Program-made: the position numbers and the translations under genes
Shown: piece after piece, positions 52,525 to 62,113 of the stretch
Layout: the number at the start of each line of letters is the position of its first letter
Numbering within the stretch: the stretch's first letter is position 1
Source of the DNA: Pontivivens marinum
GTDB lineage: Bacteria; Pseudomonadota; Alphaproteobacteria; Rhodobacterales; Rhodobacteraceae
Direction: 5' to 3'
NCBI RefSeq assembly: GCF_900231835.1
Contig: NZ_OCTN01000002.1
Coordinates: forward strand, 434,001 to 498,000
DNA: 64,000 nucleotides
The notes under the pieces: generated by a model
The model's input: the letters and a program-made list of their open reading frames with translations, nothing else
Told to the model about the DNA's origin: nothing
The model's database searches: none

Positions 52525-54129
52525 TCATTCCGCCGGTACGGCCGCGTTGCGGCTGACTGCTTCGGGGGCGCGGCGGATGGTCATCCACATGTTCCAGACC
52601 ATGATCAGCGCGCCGCTCAGATACATCACACCGCCCAATCCGCGGACGACATACATCGGGAATTTCGCGGCAACCGTGTCAGCGAAGCTGTTGACGAGGA
52701 AGCCCTGCGCATCGACCTCGCGCCACATCAAACCTTCCATGATGCCGCTAACCCACATCGAGGCCGCGTACAGAACGATGCCGATCGTCGCCAACCAGAA
52801 ATGCCAGTTGATCGCGCTGATCGAATACATGGATGCACGGTTCCACAGCTTCGGCGTCAGGAAGTACAGCGCACCAAAGGTGATCATACCGTTCCAACCC
52901 AGCGCACCCGAATGCACGTGACCAATTGTCCAATCCGTATAGTGGCTTAGCGAGTTCACAGCGCGGATCGACATGACCGGCCCCTCGAACGTACTCATCC
53001 CGTAAAAGGCCAGACTGATAACCATCATCCGAATGATCGGATCGGTGCGCAATTTGTCCCACGCGCCCTGCAACGTCATCAGGCCGTTAATCATGCCGCC
53101 CCACGATGGCATCCACAGAATGATCGAGAACACCATGCCCAGCGTCGCCGCCCAATCGGGCAAGGCGGTATAGTGCAGGTGGTGCGGCCCCGCCCAGATG
53201 TACAAGAAGATCAGCGCCCAGAAGTGGATGATCGATAGCTTGTAACTGAACACCGGACGGCCCGCTTGCTTGGGCACGAAATAGTACATCATGCCCAGAA
53301 AACCGGCGGTCAGGAAAAAGCCAACGGCGTTATGGCCGTACCACCACTGCGTCATCGCATCCTGTACGCCAGCGAACAGCTGGACCGATTTCGACCCCCA
53401 AATGCTGACCGGAACGCTGAGGTTGTTGACCACATGCAACATCGCAACCGTCACGATAAAGGCGAGGAAGAACCAGTTGGCCACGTAGATATGGCGCTCT
53501 TTGCGCTTGATAATCGTGCCCAGGAATACCGCCAGATAGCTCAACCAAACGATAGTCAGCCAGATATCGACATACCATTCAGGCTCTGCATATTCCTTGG
53601 ATTGGGTCGCGCCCAGCAGATAGCCGGTGGCCGCCATAACGATGAACAGGTTGTAGCCCCAGAACACGAACCACGCCAGATTACCGCCCCATAGTCGCGT
53701 CGCGCTGGTGCGCTGCACAACATAGAACGACGTACAGATCAGTGCGTTTCCCCCGAACGCAAAGATCACAGCCGAGGTATGCAGCGGCCGCAAGCGCCCG
53801 AAATTCGCATAGGGTTGCGCCCAATCGATGTTGAGCACCGGAAAGGCCAGCTGAAACGCGATAAACGTCCCGACCAGAAAACCAGCGACGCCCCAGAATG
53901 CAGTGGCAATCACGCCGGCCCGCACAGGACCATCCATATAATGCCCCAATGGCGCGGAAGGTCGTGCCTCCTCACCCGTATTGCGCAACACCCAGTAGAA
54001 CATTCCGGATGCGATCAGCAGAATCAGCAAGGCATGAACCTGATAGGCCACATCGCGCGCCCAGTTCGCCGCCATAGCGGAGATCAGTATCACGATCCCC
54101 AATAATATAAGTCTAAACCCATCCCACAT
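52525..54129 (-). CDS. ccoN: cbb3-type cytochrome c oxidase subunit I (CcoN)
   Basis: A 534-residue catalytic subunit with 12 helices. The heme b and CuB ligands are in [26 protein letters not shown] (the His with its nearby Tyr), and [14 protein letters not shown]. It reduces oxygen with high affinity and pumps protons. A perfect FNR box lies 92 nt upstream. First gene of ccoNOQP. Confidence 0.96.
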   Translation of the reverse strand: MWDGFRLILLGIVILISAMAANWARDVAYQVHALLILLIASGMFYWVLRNTGEEARPSAPLGHYMDGPVRAGVIATAFWGVAGFLVGTFIAFQLAFPVLNIDWAQPYANFGRLRPLHTSAVIFAFGGNALICTSFYVVQRTSATRLWGGNLAWFVFWGYNLFIVMAATGYLLGATQSKEYAEPEWYVDIWLTIVWLSYLAVFLGTIIKRKERHIYVANWFFLAFIVTVAMLHVVNNLSVPVSIWGSKSVQLFAGVQDAMTQWWYGHNAVGFFLTAGFLGMMYYFVPKQAGRPVFSYKLSIIHFWALIFLYIWAGPHHLHYTALPDWAATLGMVFSIILWMPSWGGMINGLMTLQGAWDKLRTDPIIRMMVISLAFYGMSTFEGPVMSIRAVNSLSHYTDWTIGHVHSGALGWNGMITFGALYFLTPKLWNRASMYSISAINWHFWLATIGIVLYAASMWVSGIMEGLMWREVDAQGFLVNSFADTVAAKFPMYVVRGLGGVMYLSGALIMVWNMWMTIRRAPEAVSRNAAVPAE

Positions 54130-54220
54130 CGTGCCGCATCTCCATTCTCTGCGCGCACCTCATCCGGTTCGCGCAATCCCGTTTCAGGGGCAGAAATGGC
54201 AGACACGCAAATGTGACGCC

Positions 54221-54234
54221 TTGATCTGGATCAA
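54221..54234. promoter_or_regulatory. FNR box upstream of ccoN
   Basis: TTGATCTGGATCAA is a perfect match to TTGAT-N4-ATCAA, 92 nt before the ccoN start. It marks FnrL activation of ccoNOQP at low oxygen. Confidence 0.85.
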
Positions 54235-54266
54235 GAACGCGATGCGATCAGCAATTTGAATGTAGC

Positions 54267-54992
54267 TTAGGCCAGTAACCCGCCATCGGTATCATCGCCG
54301 GTCAGGGCGATCAGGCGATCCAGATCGGGCACGGTAATGCCGCGACGCCCCTCCTGCACGATCACACCATCACGGCGCAGCGCAGTGATCTGGCGGCTGA
54401 CTGTTTCCAATGTCAGGCCCAGATAGCTGGCCATAGCCTCGCGCGTTAGGGGCAGTTCGAAATGTACATCATGGCCACGGGGAGATAGCCGCTTGGACAG
54501 GATCACCATCAGGCTGGCGATTTTTTCCCGCGCGGTTTTGCGCCCCAGCAACACCATCCATTCGCGGGCGGCGTCCAGCTCATCCAACGTCATCTCCAGC
54601 AAACGTTGGCCGATATGCGGGGTTTCGGCGATCAGCACCTCGAACGGGCGGCGCCGGAAACTGCACAAAGTCACCTCGGAAATCGCGGTGATGTCATAGG
54701 GCGCAACTTGCCGCCCGGGTCTGCCAATGAAATCCGAGGGCAGCAGCAAGCCCACCATCTGCACGCGGCCGTCCTCCAACGTCATGCTGATGGTGGCGCA
54801 TCCCTCAACCAACGAGGACAGTAACTCCACATCATCGCCTGCATGGATCAGCGGGGAACCGGCAGGAAAGGTCTGATAAGTCTTGATTTTTTCGAGCATC
54901 AACAACTCATCCTCATCGCAACGCGCACAGATGGCACGGTGCTGGATCGGACAGCTGCTACAGGATTGGTAGGTGGCTTGCTGTATGCTCAC
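54267..54992 (-). CDS. fnrL: Oxygen-sensing Crp/Fnr regulator FnrL
   Basis: A 241-residue Crp/Fnr activator with an N-terminal cysteine cluster CSSCPIQHRAICARC and a further cysteine in EVTLCSFRR, the ligands of an oxygen-labile 4Fe-4S cluster. The helix-turn-helix is MASYLGLTLETVSRQITAL, whose E-X2-SR reads the TTGAT half-site. The start is GTG 54992, with GGAGA 6 nt upstream; the longer frame lacks a ribosome site and crosses the FNR box. The divergent gap to hemN contains an FNR box, so it likely autoregulates. Confidence 0.94.
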   Translation of the reverse strand: MSIQQATYQSCSSCPIQHRAICARCDEDELLMLEKIKTYQTFPAGSPLIHAGDDVELLSSLVEGCATISMTLEDGRVQMVGLLLPSDFIGRPGRQVAPYDITAISEVTLCSFRRRPFEVLIAETPHIGQRLLEMTLDELDAAREWMVLLGRKTAREKIASLMVILSKRLSPRGHDVHFELPLTREAMASYLGLTLETVSRQITALRRDGVIVQEGRRGITVPDLDRLIALTGDDTDGGLLA

Positions 54993-55020
54993 GGAAATCT
55001 CCGGCGAAAAATGGTTATTT

Positions 55021-55034
55021 TTGATCCCGATCAA
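55021..55034. promoter_or_regulatory. FNR box between fnrL and hemN
   Basis: TTGATCCCGATCAA is a perfect FNR consensus, 29 nt upstream of the fnrL GTG and 35 nt upstream of the hemN ATG. Confidence 0.85.
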
Positions 55035-55068
55035 GGAATCGGTTTTTGTCAGCCGCCATAACATCCCC

Positions 55069-56421
55069 ATGAAACAGGATCTGCTGCGCCGTTACGGCCT
55101 CTTCGATGCGCGTGTTCCGCGCTATACAAGTTATCCCACGGCACCGCATTTCACGCAAGATGTGGGACCGTCGCACTTTGCCGCATGGCTGATGGATGTG
55201 CCCGAAGGGGCACGGATATCGCTATATGTGCATGTCCCGTTTTGCCGCAGGCTGTGCTGGTTTTGCGCATGCCGGACGCAGGGAACCCGTACTGATGGAC
55301 CGATTAGGCGCTATCTGGATGTGCTCAAGGCTGAGATTCAGCAAGTCGCCGCCCTGTTGCCCCCCGACGTGACGATCGGTCGCCTGCATTGGGGCGGGGG
55401 CACACCAACGATTTTACCCGCCGAGATGATCGCCGAACTCGGCGCCACGCTGCGTAGCAACTTCACCATCGCGGCAGATGCAGAGGTCTCGGTCGAGATT
55501 GACCCGACTTGTGTCGATGCCGACCGCATTGCGGCACTACACGATCTGGGCCTGACCCGCGCCAGCATCGGCGTGCAGGATTTCGACCCAACCGTGCAGG
55601 ACGCCATCGGGCGACAGCAGAGCTTTGCCCAAACGCAGTCAGTCGTCGAAAACTTGCGGCGGGTGGGCGTGAAGAACCTGAACTTCGACCTGCTATACGG
55701 CCTACCGTTCCAAACCGAGGAGCGGCTGGAGGCAACAGTGCAACAGGTACTCGACCTCGCACCCGATCGCATCGCGCTATACGGTTACGCCCATGTCCCG
55801 TGGGTGGCAAAACGACAGGTGCTGATCCCCGCCGAGCATCTGCCCGACGGCCCTGCCCGCCTGACCCTGTTTGATCAAGCGGCGAAAACACTGGCCACCG
55901 GTGGCTATGACCAGATCGGCATCGATCATTTCGCACGGGCGGGGGATGGCCTGCACATGGCAAGGCAGAACCAGACACTGCGCCGGAATTTTCAGGGCTA
56001 TACCGATGATGATTGCGCATGGCTGATCGGTCTGGGCGCCTCATCCGTATCGCGGATGCCGCAGGGCTATACGCAGAACAATCCGTCCACATCCGAATGG
56101 CAAAAGGGCGTTCTGGACGGCCGCCTGACAACGGTGCGCGGTCATAAATTCACGGCAGAGGACGTGATGATCGCCGCAATGATCGAGGAGCTGCTCTGCC
56201 AGTTCCGTATCACCCCCGCCCGCATCGCCGCCCGAACTCATGCCAAGCTGCACGCCATTGAATCCACGATGAGCAGCCTGCTGGATAGGTTCCCGCAAAT
56301 CGTAGAACGGGACGCAAATGGCGTATTCATAGCCGAGGATGCACATGTCCTCGCCCGTATCGTCGCGGCTGCTTTGGATCAGTACAATACAGCCGAAACC
56401 CGCTATAGCCGCGCGGTTTGA
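55069..56421 (+). CDS. hemN: Oxygen-independent coproporphyrinogen III oxidase
   Basis: A 450-residue radical-SAM enzyme that decarboxylates coproporphyrinogen III to protoporphyrinogen IX without oxygen. It has the cluster motif CRRLCWFCAC (C-X3-C-X2-C), HWGGGTPTIL, SIGVQDFDPTVQ and a HemN-type N-terminal RYTSYPTAPHF. ATG 55069 is chosen; the longer frame from 54973 overlaps fnrL. FnrL control by the box in the gap fits use under low oxygen. Its 3' end overlaps the convergent hypothetical gene by 19 bp. Confidence 0.95.
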   Translation: MKQDLLRRYGLFDARVPRYTSYPTAPHFTQDVGPSHFAAWLMDVPEGARISLYVHVPFCRRLCWFCACRTQGTRTDGPIRRYLDVLKAEIQQVAALLPPDVTIGRLHWGGGTPTILPAEMIAELGATLRSNFTIAADAEVSVEIDPTCVDADRIAALHDLGLTRASIGVQDFDPTVQDAIGRQQSFAQTQSVVENLRRVGVKNLNFDLLYGLPFQTEERLEATVQQVLDLAPDRIALYGYAHVPWVAKRQVLIPAEHLPDGPARLTLFDQAAKTLATGGYDQIGIDHFARAGDGLHMARQNQTLRRNFQGYTDDDCAWLIGLGASSVSRMPQGYTQNNPSTSEWQKGVLDGRLTTVRGHKFTAEDVMIAAMIEELLCQFRITPARIAARTHAKLHAIESTMSSLLDRFPQIVERDANGVFIAEDAHVLARIVAAALDQYNTAETRYSRAV

Positions 56422-57161
56422 GGTAGGTCCGCCGCCATCACTCCGCGCGCGCCATAATATATCGTGGCAAAGGCCCGCCCGTCGCGCGCAGCACCCGCAG
56501 CAATATGGCCGATCTGCTGGCCGCGCAGGTCTGCGGGCAAATCACCATCGGGGAATAGGGGGCCGAGCTGATCGCCTAAATCCTGCCCCCGCCATTCCAG
56601 ATCTGCGACATTCAGGTCCAGCGACCGCCGCGCGGTTCCCTCCTCCTCGACCAAGAGTAGGGGCAAATCGTGTAACGGCGCGGCTGCCATGACGCGTTGC
56701 ACGACCTGCCCCAGCTTATCGGCCACAATGCCCTGCGGTACAATGTCGGCAATCAGCGCGGCGCGCTCCACATTGGGCAGCGCCGTCCGGTCAAAATACA
56801 GGTTTGTGCGCACATCCTGCCCCCGCCATTTCACGGCAAGGAAGCGGACATTCTCAACCGGACTGTCCTGCGCAAATTCCAGATAGGCCTTATGGATCGG
56901 GTCATCGCCCGCCTCGAACCCGAAATGCACATCGGTGGCCATCCCTAGATAGGGCAGCAGAGCATCAACGCCGGGCGCGCCCAATTGATCGCATATCGTC
57001 TGAAAACTACGCTTGGCCCCGGGTAATAGCGCGCGACGCGGGGCGGAAACCAGCAACCTGCCATCCGCGATCTGCGTACCTGTCACCTTGACCGAGCGTT
57101 CCACCATGCACGGCCCGTCCAACCGTTGCAGCGTGCTCAGAAAATGTGCCGCATCCCTCAC
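56403..57161 (-). CDS. Unrecognised 252-residue protein at the end of the SecA-like/M50 operon
   Basis: A 252-residue cytoplasmic protein without signal peptide or membrane segments and with a single cysteine. I do not recognise a family. Conserved-looking parts include YLGMATDVHFGFEAGDD, VKWRGQDVRTNLYFDRTALP and GRAFATIYYGARG near the C-terminus. The start is GTG 57161, whose GTGA overlaps the stop of the HlyD-type gene, so it is translated with that operon. It might be an accessory or modifying enzyme for the exported product; that is a guess from position. Confidence 0.7.
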   Translation of the reverse strand: MRDAAHFLSTLQRLDGPCMVERSVKVTGTQIADGRLLVSAPRRALLPGAKRSFQTICDQLGAPGVDALLPYLGMATDVHFGFEAGDDPIHKAYLEFAQDSPVENVRFLAVKWRGQDVRTNLYFDRTALPNVERAALIADIVPQGIVADKLGQVVQRVMAAAPLHDLPLLLVEEEGTARRSLDLNVADLEWRGQDLGDQLGPLFPDGDLPADLRGQQIGHIAAGAARDGRAFATIYYGARGVMAADLPQTARL

Positions 57162-57946
57162 TCCAGTTCGAGGAAACAGCGATGGCCGGCAGGCAGCGCA
57201 CCATCAGGATTGGGCAATTCAACCCGAACGCCAAATGTGCCGGAGGCCGCATCGAAAACACGATCGCGCACAGTGATCGTGCCTTGATACTCACCACCAA
57301 TCGGTGCGCTAGGCCGGATCGTAACCACCTGCCCCTCGGCCACGTCGGCGAACAGCTCGACCGGTAGGAAGGCCTCAACATGCAGCGGGTCCAACTGCAC
57401 CAAACTGGCCACATACCCGTCAGAGGTCAGGTATTCGCCGCTGGTCATCCGCTTTTCAAACACCAAGCCATCAATCGGCGAATGGATCACCCGCTGCGCC
57501 AATGCGGCACGGGCGCGTTCCAGTTCACGGCGGGCGATTTCCTGCTCCAGCTCCGCCTGCACGACGAGGGACTGCGCCGTGACCAGCTCTGCCTCAACCT
57601 CGGCCATGGCGTCCTGCGTGGCAACGCCACGATCCATCAGCTCCTGCGTGCGGGCATAACGCCCCTCGATCAGTGCTAGCCCTGCGCGCTGCGCATCCAG
57701 TGCCGCATGCGAGCTTGCCTGAACCTCCAGCAGTTCAATCGTGGTCATCTCGAATTCCGAAGTAAGCTCGGCAATGACATCGCCCGCCTGCACCCATTGG
57801 CCACGGCTGACATTGACCCGCGCCAACAGGCCAGCCACCGGACTGCCGATTTGCACCAGCTCGGCAGGGTCCATGACGCAATCGAATTGCTCCTGCGCCA
57901 TCACGGGCGCGGCAAACAGGCATAGGCTGAGGGCAATATATTTCAT
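57158..57946 (-). CDS. Periplasmic HlyD/RND-type membrane-fusion (adaptor) protein
   Basis: A 262-residue adaptor with a Sec signal peptide (MKYIALSLCLFAAPVMA). The lipoyl-like half is GSPVAGLLARVNVSRGQWVQAGD, the helical hairpin about residues 60-150 is rich in Ala/Glu, and the second half HSPIDGLVFEKRMTSGE is followed by a beta-barrel with VTIRPSAPIGGEYQGTITV. It has no transporter gene (RND, MFS or ABC) beside it. Instead it is third to last in the operon with a SecA-like ATPase and two membrane HlyD-like proteins. It begins 41 nt after the SecA-like gene. Confidence 0.85.
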   Translation of the reverse strand: MKYIALSLCLFAAPVMAQEQFDCVMDPAELVQIGSPVAGLLARVNVSRGQWVQAGDVIAELTSEFEMTTIELLEVQASSHAALDAQRAGLALIEGRYARTQELMDRGVATQDAMAEVEAELVTAQSLVVQAELEQEIARRELERARAALAQRVIHSPIDGLVFEKRMTSGEYLTSDGYVASLVQLDPLHVEAFLPVELFADVAEGQVVTIRPSAPIGGEYQGTITVRDRVFDAASGTFGVRVELPNPDGALPAGHRCFLELE

Positions 57947-57986
57947 ATCGCGACCCTAGCGTGCCGCTCTGTAGGAACCAAGCGCA

Positions 57987-59972
57987 TCATTCCAACTCTC
58001 CCGATACGGCCATTGTGCGTGACAATTGACGATCCTGCTCCAGCAAATCGCGACGTGCCTCGGCATGCAATGCCTCCACCGCTTTTTGCCGCAAACGCAG
58101 CACCCAACCGGCGGAGGACGCGCCAAAGGCCCGTGACATCAGATGCCCGATCCGCCGTAAATTGGCAGCGCCCTTACCGCGCATCAACTCATCCTCAAGG
58201 CTTAGAAACGCCTCAACCTGCCCCGGTTCGCCCTGTCGCCCGCATCGGCCCTCAAGCTGTCGATCCACGCGGCGGCTATCATGTCGTTCGCTGAGGATAA
58301 CGGCCAGACCACCGGCGGCGGCGACCCCCTCTCCCAGCTTAATGTCGGTGCCGCGCCCCGCCATATTGGTGGCAACGGTGATCCGCCCTGCCACGCCGGC
58401 CTGCGCGATGACCTCCGCCTCATCCGCGTCCTGCGCGGCGGATAAAACCTGATGGGGCAATCCCGCCGCGTCCAGCCGTTCACTGGCCATATCGGATGCG
58501 GTGACGGACCGTGTGCCGATCAAAACCGGCATGCCTGCCAGATGAAATTCTCGCGCCCGCGCAGCAATCGCGGCCCATTTCTTAGCCTCGGTAGTGAACA
58601 AACGATCCCCTGCGAAACGGCGGATATCCGGCTTGTTCGTCGGAATTTTCGTAACGGCCAGACGGTAAACCGACCACAGCTCCCACGCCGCATCGCGCGC
58701 GGTTCCGGTCATGCCGCCAACATGGGCATAGCGGCGGAACAGCCGTTGGTATGTGATCCGGCTTAGGGTTTCGCGAGCCTTTGTGATCTCCAACCCTTCC
58801 TTCAACTCAACCATCTGGTGCAAGCCGTCGGACCAACTTCGATCGGGCATGACGCGACCGGTATTCTCGTCCACGATCTGAACCTTATCGTCCATGACCA
58901 GATAGGCCTCACCCGCATTATAGATATGCAGCGCGTTCAACGCCTGCACGACCGCATGTTCGCGGATGACGGGAATACCGAATGCGTCCTCACGCTCACC
59001 TGCCAGTTCGTCTAGATGGTCCAACCCCTCGGGGCGCATTTCGATCCGGCGCAGACCGCGTGGGATACGGTAATGGTCCCCCTCGATCATGCCCTTGGCA
59101 ACGTCCATCGCCTCACGAAACAGGGCCTCGTCAAAGCCGCCTTCCTCGGTTTCCCCGCCCGAGATTATCAGCGGGGTCCGTGCCTCATCAATCAGGACAG
59201 AATCCGCCTCGTCAATGATCGCGACATGCAGACCGCGCAGGCGCAATGGCTCGGTCGTTGGCTGGATCAGGCGATCAATCTTGCGCCGCAAATTGCCCGG
59301 GGCGCGGCGTAGAATTGCGCGATCCCGCAGGTAGTCAAAGGCGATTTCCTTGTTCGTGCCGTACACAATATCGCACCGATACAACGCGCACCGCGTATCG
59401 GCATCCTGCCCCTCCTGCACGACACCGACTGTCAGGCCAAAGAAATCGTAGAGCGGGATCATCTCCTCCGCATCGCGGGCGGTCAGGTAGTCATTCACGC
59501 TCATCACATGCACGGGCCGACCGGCCAGCGCCGCTGTGGTAACGGCTAAAGTCGCGCAGAGCGTTTTACCCTCACCCGTGCGCATTTCCGCGATCTGTCC
59601 ACGCAACATCGCCCACGCGCCCAGTACCTGCACGTCGTAATGCCGCTTGCCCAACACCCGCGCCGATACCTCGCGGATTAGGGCGAATGCTTCACCGGTG
59701 ACGCGCACTGGCAGGCGATCCGGTTCCTCTCGCAAGGCCAATGAAACCTCACGCGCGGCATCGCGCAGGCCGGCCTCATCCATCGCGGAAAATCGCGCCT
59801 GATGCCGGTTGGTAGCACGCAATATCCCACGCAAACGCCACGCACGCAGGCGCGCTCCACGGGCGATAATGCTGGCCTGAACACCGATCAACCAACGCTC
59901 GGTCGGGCCCTCCTGAACATCCGTGCGCTCAGGATAATCCAGCGCACGCGGCAATCGCAGCGGCGCCGTCAT
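57987..59972 (-). CDS. Short SecA-like ATPase lacking the usual C-terminal third
   Basis: A 661-residue SecA homologue, against 850-900 for housekeeping SecA. All motor motifs are present: Walker A MRTGEGKTL (130-138), SVNDYLTARDAE, YGTNKEIAFDYLRD, the DEAD box IIDEADSVLIDEARTPLI (253-270), GGMTGTA, ATNMAGRGTD (534-543) and the arginine finger GRCGRQGEPG (576-585). PPXD-like sequence spans about 225-370. After the motor only about 60 residues remain, so the helical-wing, IRA1 and zinc-binding tail of SecA are missing. It overlaps the M50 gene by 4 nt. It is most likely a dedicated motor, not the essential SecA. Confidence 0.9.
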   Translation of the reverse strand: MTAPLRLPRALDYPERTDVQEGPTERWLIGVQASIIARGARLRAWRLRGILRATNRHQARFSAMDEAGLRDAAREVSLALREEPDRLPVRVTGEAFALIREVSARVLGKRHYDVQVLGAWAMLRGQIAEMRTGEGKTLCATLAVTTAALAGRPVHVMSVNDYLTARDAEEMIPLYDFFGLTVGVVQEGQDADTRCALYRCDIVYGTNKEIAFDYLRDRAILRRAPGNLRRKIDRLIQPTTEPLRLRGLHVAIIDEADSVLIDEARTPLIISGGETEEGGFDEALFREAMDVAKGMIEGDHYRIPRGLRRIEMRPEGLDHLDELAGEREDAFGIPVIREHAVVQALNALHIYNAGEAYLVMDDKVQIVDENTGRVMPDRSWSDGLHQMVELKEGLEITKARETLSRITYQRLFRRYAHVGGMTGTARDAAWELWSVYRLAVTKIPTNKPDIRRFAGDRLFTTEAKKWAAIAARAREFHLAGMPVLIGTRSVTASDMASERLDAAGLPHQVLSAAQDADEAEVIAQAGVAGRITVATNMAGRGTDIKLGEGVAAAGGLAVILSERHDSRRVDRQLEGRCGRQGEPGQVEAFLSLEDELMRGKGAANLRRIGHLMSRAFGASSAGWVLRLRQKAVEALHAEARRDLLEQDRQLSRTMAVSGELE

Positions 59973-62110
59973 ACCGAGAATTGCCGTAGGAATAGCTGTC
60001 GCGTTGCGCGCAGGAACCGCCAGCCCATAGGCTCCGCACCATGATCGAACCGGACCAAGGCACGCTCCCCCACACGACTAACCGGCAGATCGGCCAAGGG
60101 GGCGACCTCGAACTGAAACACCGATTGGATGGTCGATAGCGGGCTGTTGCCCTGTGGGTTCAGCACAAACGCACCGCCCCCCGCCGTGGATAACCCGCGT
60201 GAGGGTAGCTCCGCGCGGCTCTCGGGAAGCTCCGCCAGCAATTGAGCCGGCACGCTGTGCGATACATCCCCCTGAAACCGGATTGAGACGGATTGCGTGC
60301 GCCCACGGACCAGTTCCGCATTGTCCTGCCCCACCGCCACCCGCAGGCGCAGCGGGCGACCGTCGATCAGATAGCCGATCACGGTGCCTTGCTCCAACCG
60401 CTGACCTGGCAAATCCTCGGCCCCCGGAACGATGGCCGTGCCCGCAGCGCTGGCAGCCATTTCCAACGCTTCACTACGCGCTGCAACATCGGCGAGCTGG
60501 CTTTCCAATAGCAGTACCTGTTCGCGCAAAATGCCGGCCTGTACGCGATCCAGAACCAACACAGCGCGCAGGCGCAGCTGCATTTCCTGTAAGCGGGCGA
60601 TGGCAACATCGCGCGCATTGTCCAGCGCCGGTGCCTCCATCGTGATCAGAGGGGTTCCCACCGTAACATCCTGCGTTGGCGCTACATCCACCACAACGCC
60701 AGCCGTTGCGGGGCGCAAAAACGCATCATTGTCCAGCCAAACAACCCCATGCGCCACAGTGGCATAGGGCGCCGGTACCCAGAACAACAGCCCGCCCACC
60801 AGTGCCAAAGCGCCGACCAGCACGCCCCAGCCCTGCCAGCGGCGCGTGCGTAGATCAGGCGTTGTGGCCAGCCATTTCACACCCTTCCACACCGGCAGAA
60901 CGAAAGTGTTAAACAGCGCCCAGATCGCCAGCAGAATGCCCACAACGAAGAATTTCGAGGCGATAAACAGCGCAATCGCAAAGCTGATAACCATCCGGTA
61001 CATGAACGCCGCAACCGCATAGCTCAGCAACCATTTCGCCTCACCACGACCGGTGACGGGGCTTTTCGCGCTCTCGATCCGCATCAGATAGCGTTGGACC
61101 AGATACCAGAAATACTTGTTGGATCGCTGCCCCAAACCCGGAATTTCAATCAGGTCGGCAAAGACGAAATAGCCGTCAAAGCGCAGCAGCGGGTTGCCAT
61201 TGAACAGCAGTGTCGAAACCCCGCCGATCAGCATGACATTCCATGCAAAGGCCCGTGCCAGCCCCGGCTCCGCGCTCAGCCAGAAGATCAGCGCACAACT
61301 GGCCAGCGCCAGCTCAACCATGATCCCCGCGCCACCCACAACCGCCCGCCGCCATTTCGACGCAAACGCGGCAGAGGCGGAGGCATCCACATAGGGCACA
61401 GGCATAAAGACGAGGATCATCACCCCGATCTCATGCACCTCACCGCCCCATACTTTGGACGCATAGGCGTGGCCCATTTCGTGCACCGCCTTGACCAAGG
61501 GATAGGCCAGCACCATCAGCAACAGGTTATCCGCCGCCAGCGCACGATCCCCGATACTGCCGGTCAGCGGACCCCAGTTCATCACCGCCAGAACCATGCC
61601 CGTCACAACCAGCGCGATCCACAACACAAACCCCGTGACGGTGAATAGCGGTCGAACCAACGGCAGCGTCAAATCGAGAAACCGATCCGGATCGAAGAGC
61701 GGCAGCCGCATCGCCAACGGATTGCGGATTTTTTGCAGCATGGAGGACCGCTCCTGCTGCGCATGCCGCCGCCCGATTTCCTCAACATCCGGCGTCAGGT
61801 CACTGGCGATCAGGTCCGCGCCGTGCAATTGGCTGAGCAGGCGGATCGTCTCACCCTGTGTGGGTGGTTCCTCACCAAAGCGAGCGCAGGCTTGCTCCCA
61901 TATTTCCTGCATCCGCCGGCGACCATTCATCATCGACAACATGAAATTCGCTGCGGGTGTCACCCGATGATATTTGCCGGTGGTATGATCCTGAACAACG
62001 AACCAAACCTCACCGCGAAATTGCTGGCGATGAATATCAACATGGCCCCGTAATCGCGGTTTTAGCGGCGCGATGCGATACCAGTCAGAAGAGAGAAAGG
62101 ACTGGGCCAC
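59969..62110 (-). CDS. M50-type membrane metalloprotease with PqqD-like N-terminus and HlyD-like C-terminus
   Basis: A 713-residue membrane protein in three parts. Residues about 20-110 resemble a PqqD/peptide-chaperone fold (FRGEVWFVVQDHTTGKYHRV). Residues about 150-440 hold several helices with the site-2-protease-like motif VKAVHEMGHAYASKVWGG (HEMGH, 210-214) and the second metal motif NGNPLLRFDGYFVFADL. From about 455 a lipoyl/HlyD module begins (LRPATAGVVVDVAPTQDVTVGTPLI) with an alpha-hairpin. This architecture is that of the COG1994-like peptide zinc metalloprotease family. GTG 62110 is the start, 4 nt after the GAF-gene stop; the gene overlaps the SecA-like gene by 4 nt. Confidence 0.88.
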   Translation of the reverse strand: MAQSFLSSDWYRIAPLKPRLRGHVDIHRQQFRGEVWFVVQDHTTGKYHRVTPAANFMLSMMNGRRRMQEIWEQACARFGEEPPTQGETIRLLSQLHGADLIASDLTPDVEEIGRRHAQQERSSMLQKIRNPLAMRLPLFDPDRFLDLTLPLVRPLFTVTGFVLWIALVVTGMVLAVMNWGPLTGSIGDRALAADNLLLMVLAYPLVKAVHEMGHAYASKVWGGEVHEIGVMILVFMPVPYVDASASAAFASKWRRAVVGGAGIMVELALASCALIFWLSAEPGLARAFAWNVMLIGGVSTLLFNGNPLLRFDGYFVFADLIEIPGLGQRSNKYFWYLVQRYLMRIESAKSPVTGRGEAKWLLSYAVAAFMYRMVISFAIALFIASKFFVVGILLAIWALFNTFVLPVWKGVKWLATTPDLRTRRWQGWGVLVGALALVGGLLFWVPAPYATVAHGVVWLDNDAFLRPATAGVVVDVAPTQDVTVGTPLITMEAPALDNARDVAIARLQEMQLRLRAVLVLDRVQAGILREQVLLLESQLADVAARSEALEMAASAAGTAIVPGAEDLPGQRLEQGTVIGYLIDGRPLRLRVAVGQDNAELVRGRTQSVSIRFQGDVSHSVPAQLLAELPESRAELPSRGLSTAGGGAFVLNPQGNSPLSTIQSVFQFEVAPLADLPVSRVGERALVRFDHGAEPMGWRFLRATRQLFLRQFSV

Positions 62111-62113
62111 GTG

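Noticed and set aside
57158-57946. Reading the HlyD-type adaptor as part of an RND efflux pump
   Set aside because: No RND, ABC or MFS transporter gene is adjacent; its operon partners are the SecA-like, M50 and GAF proteins.
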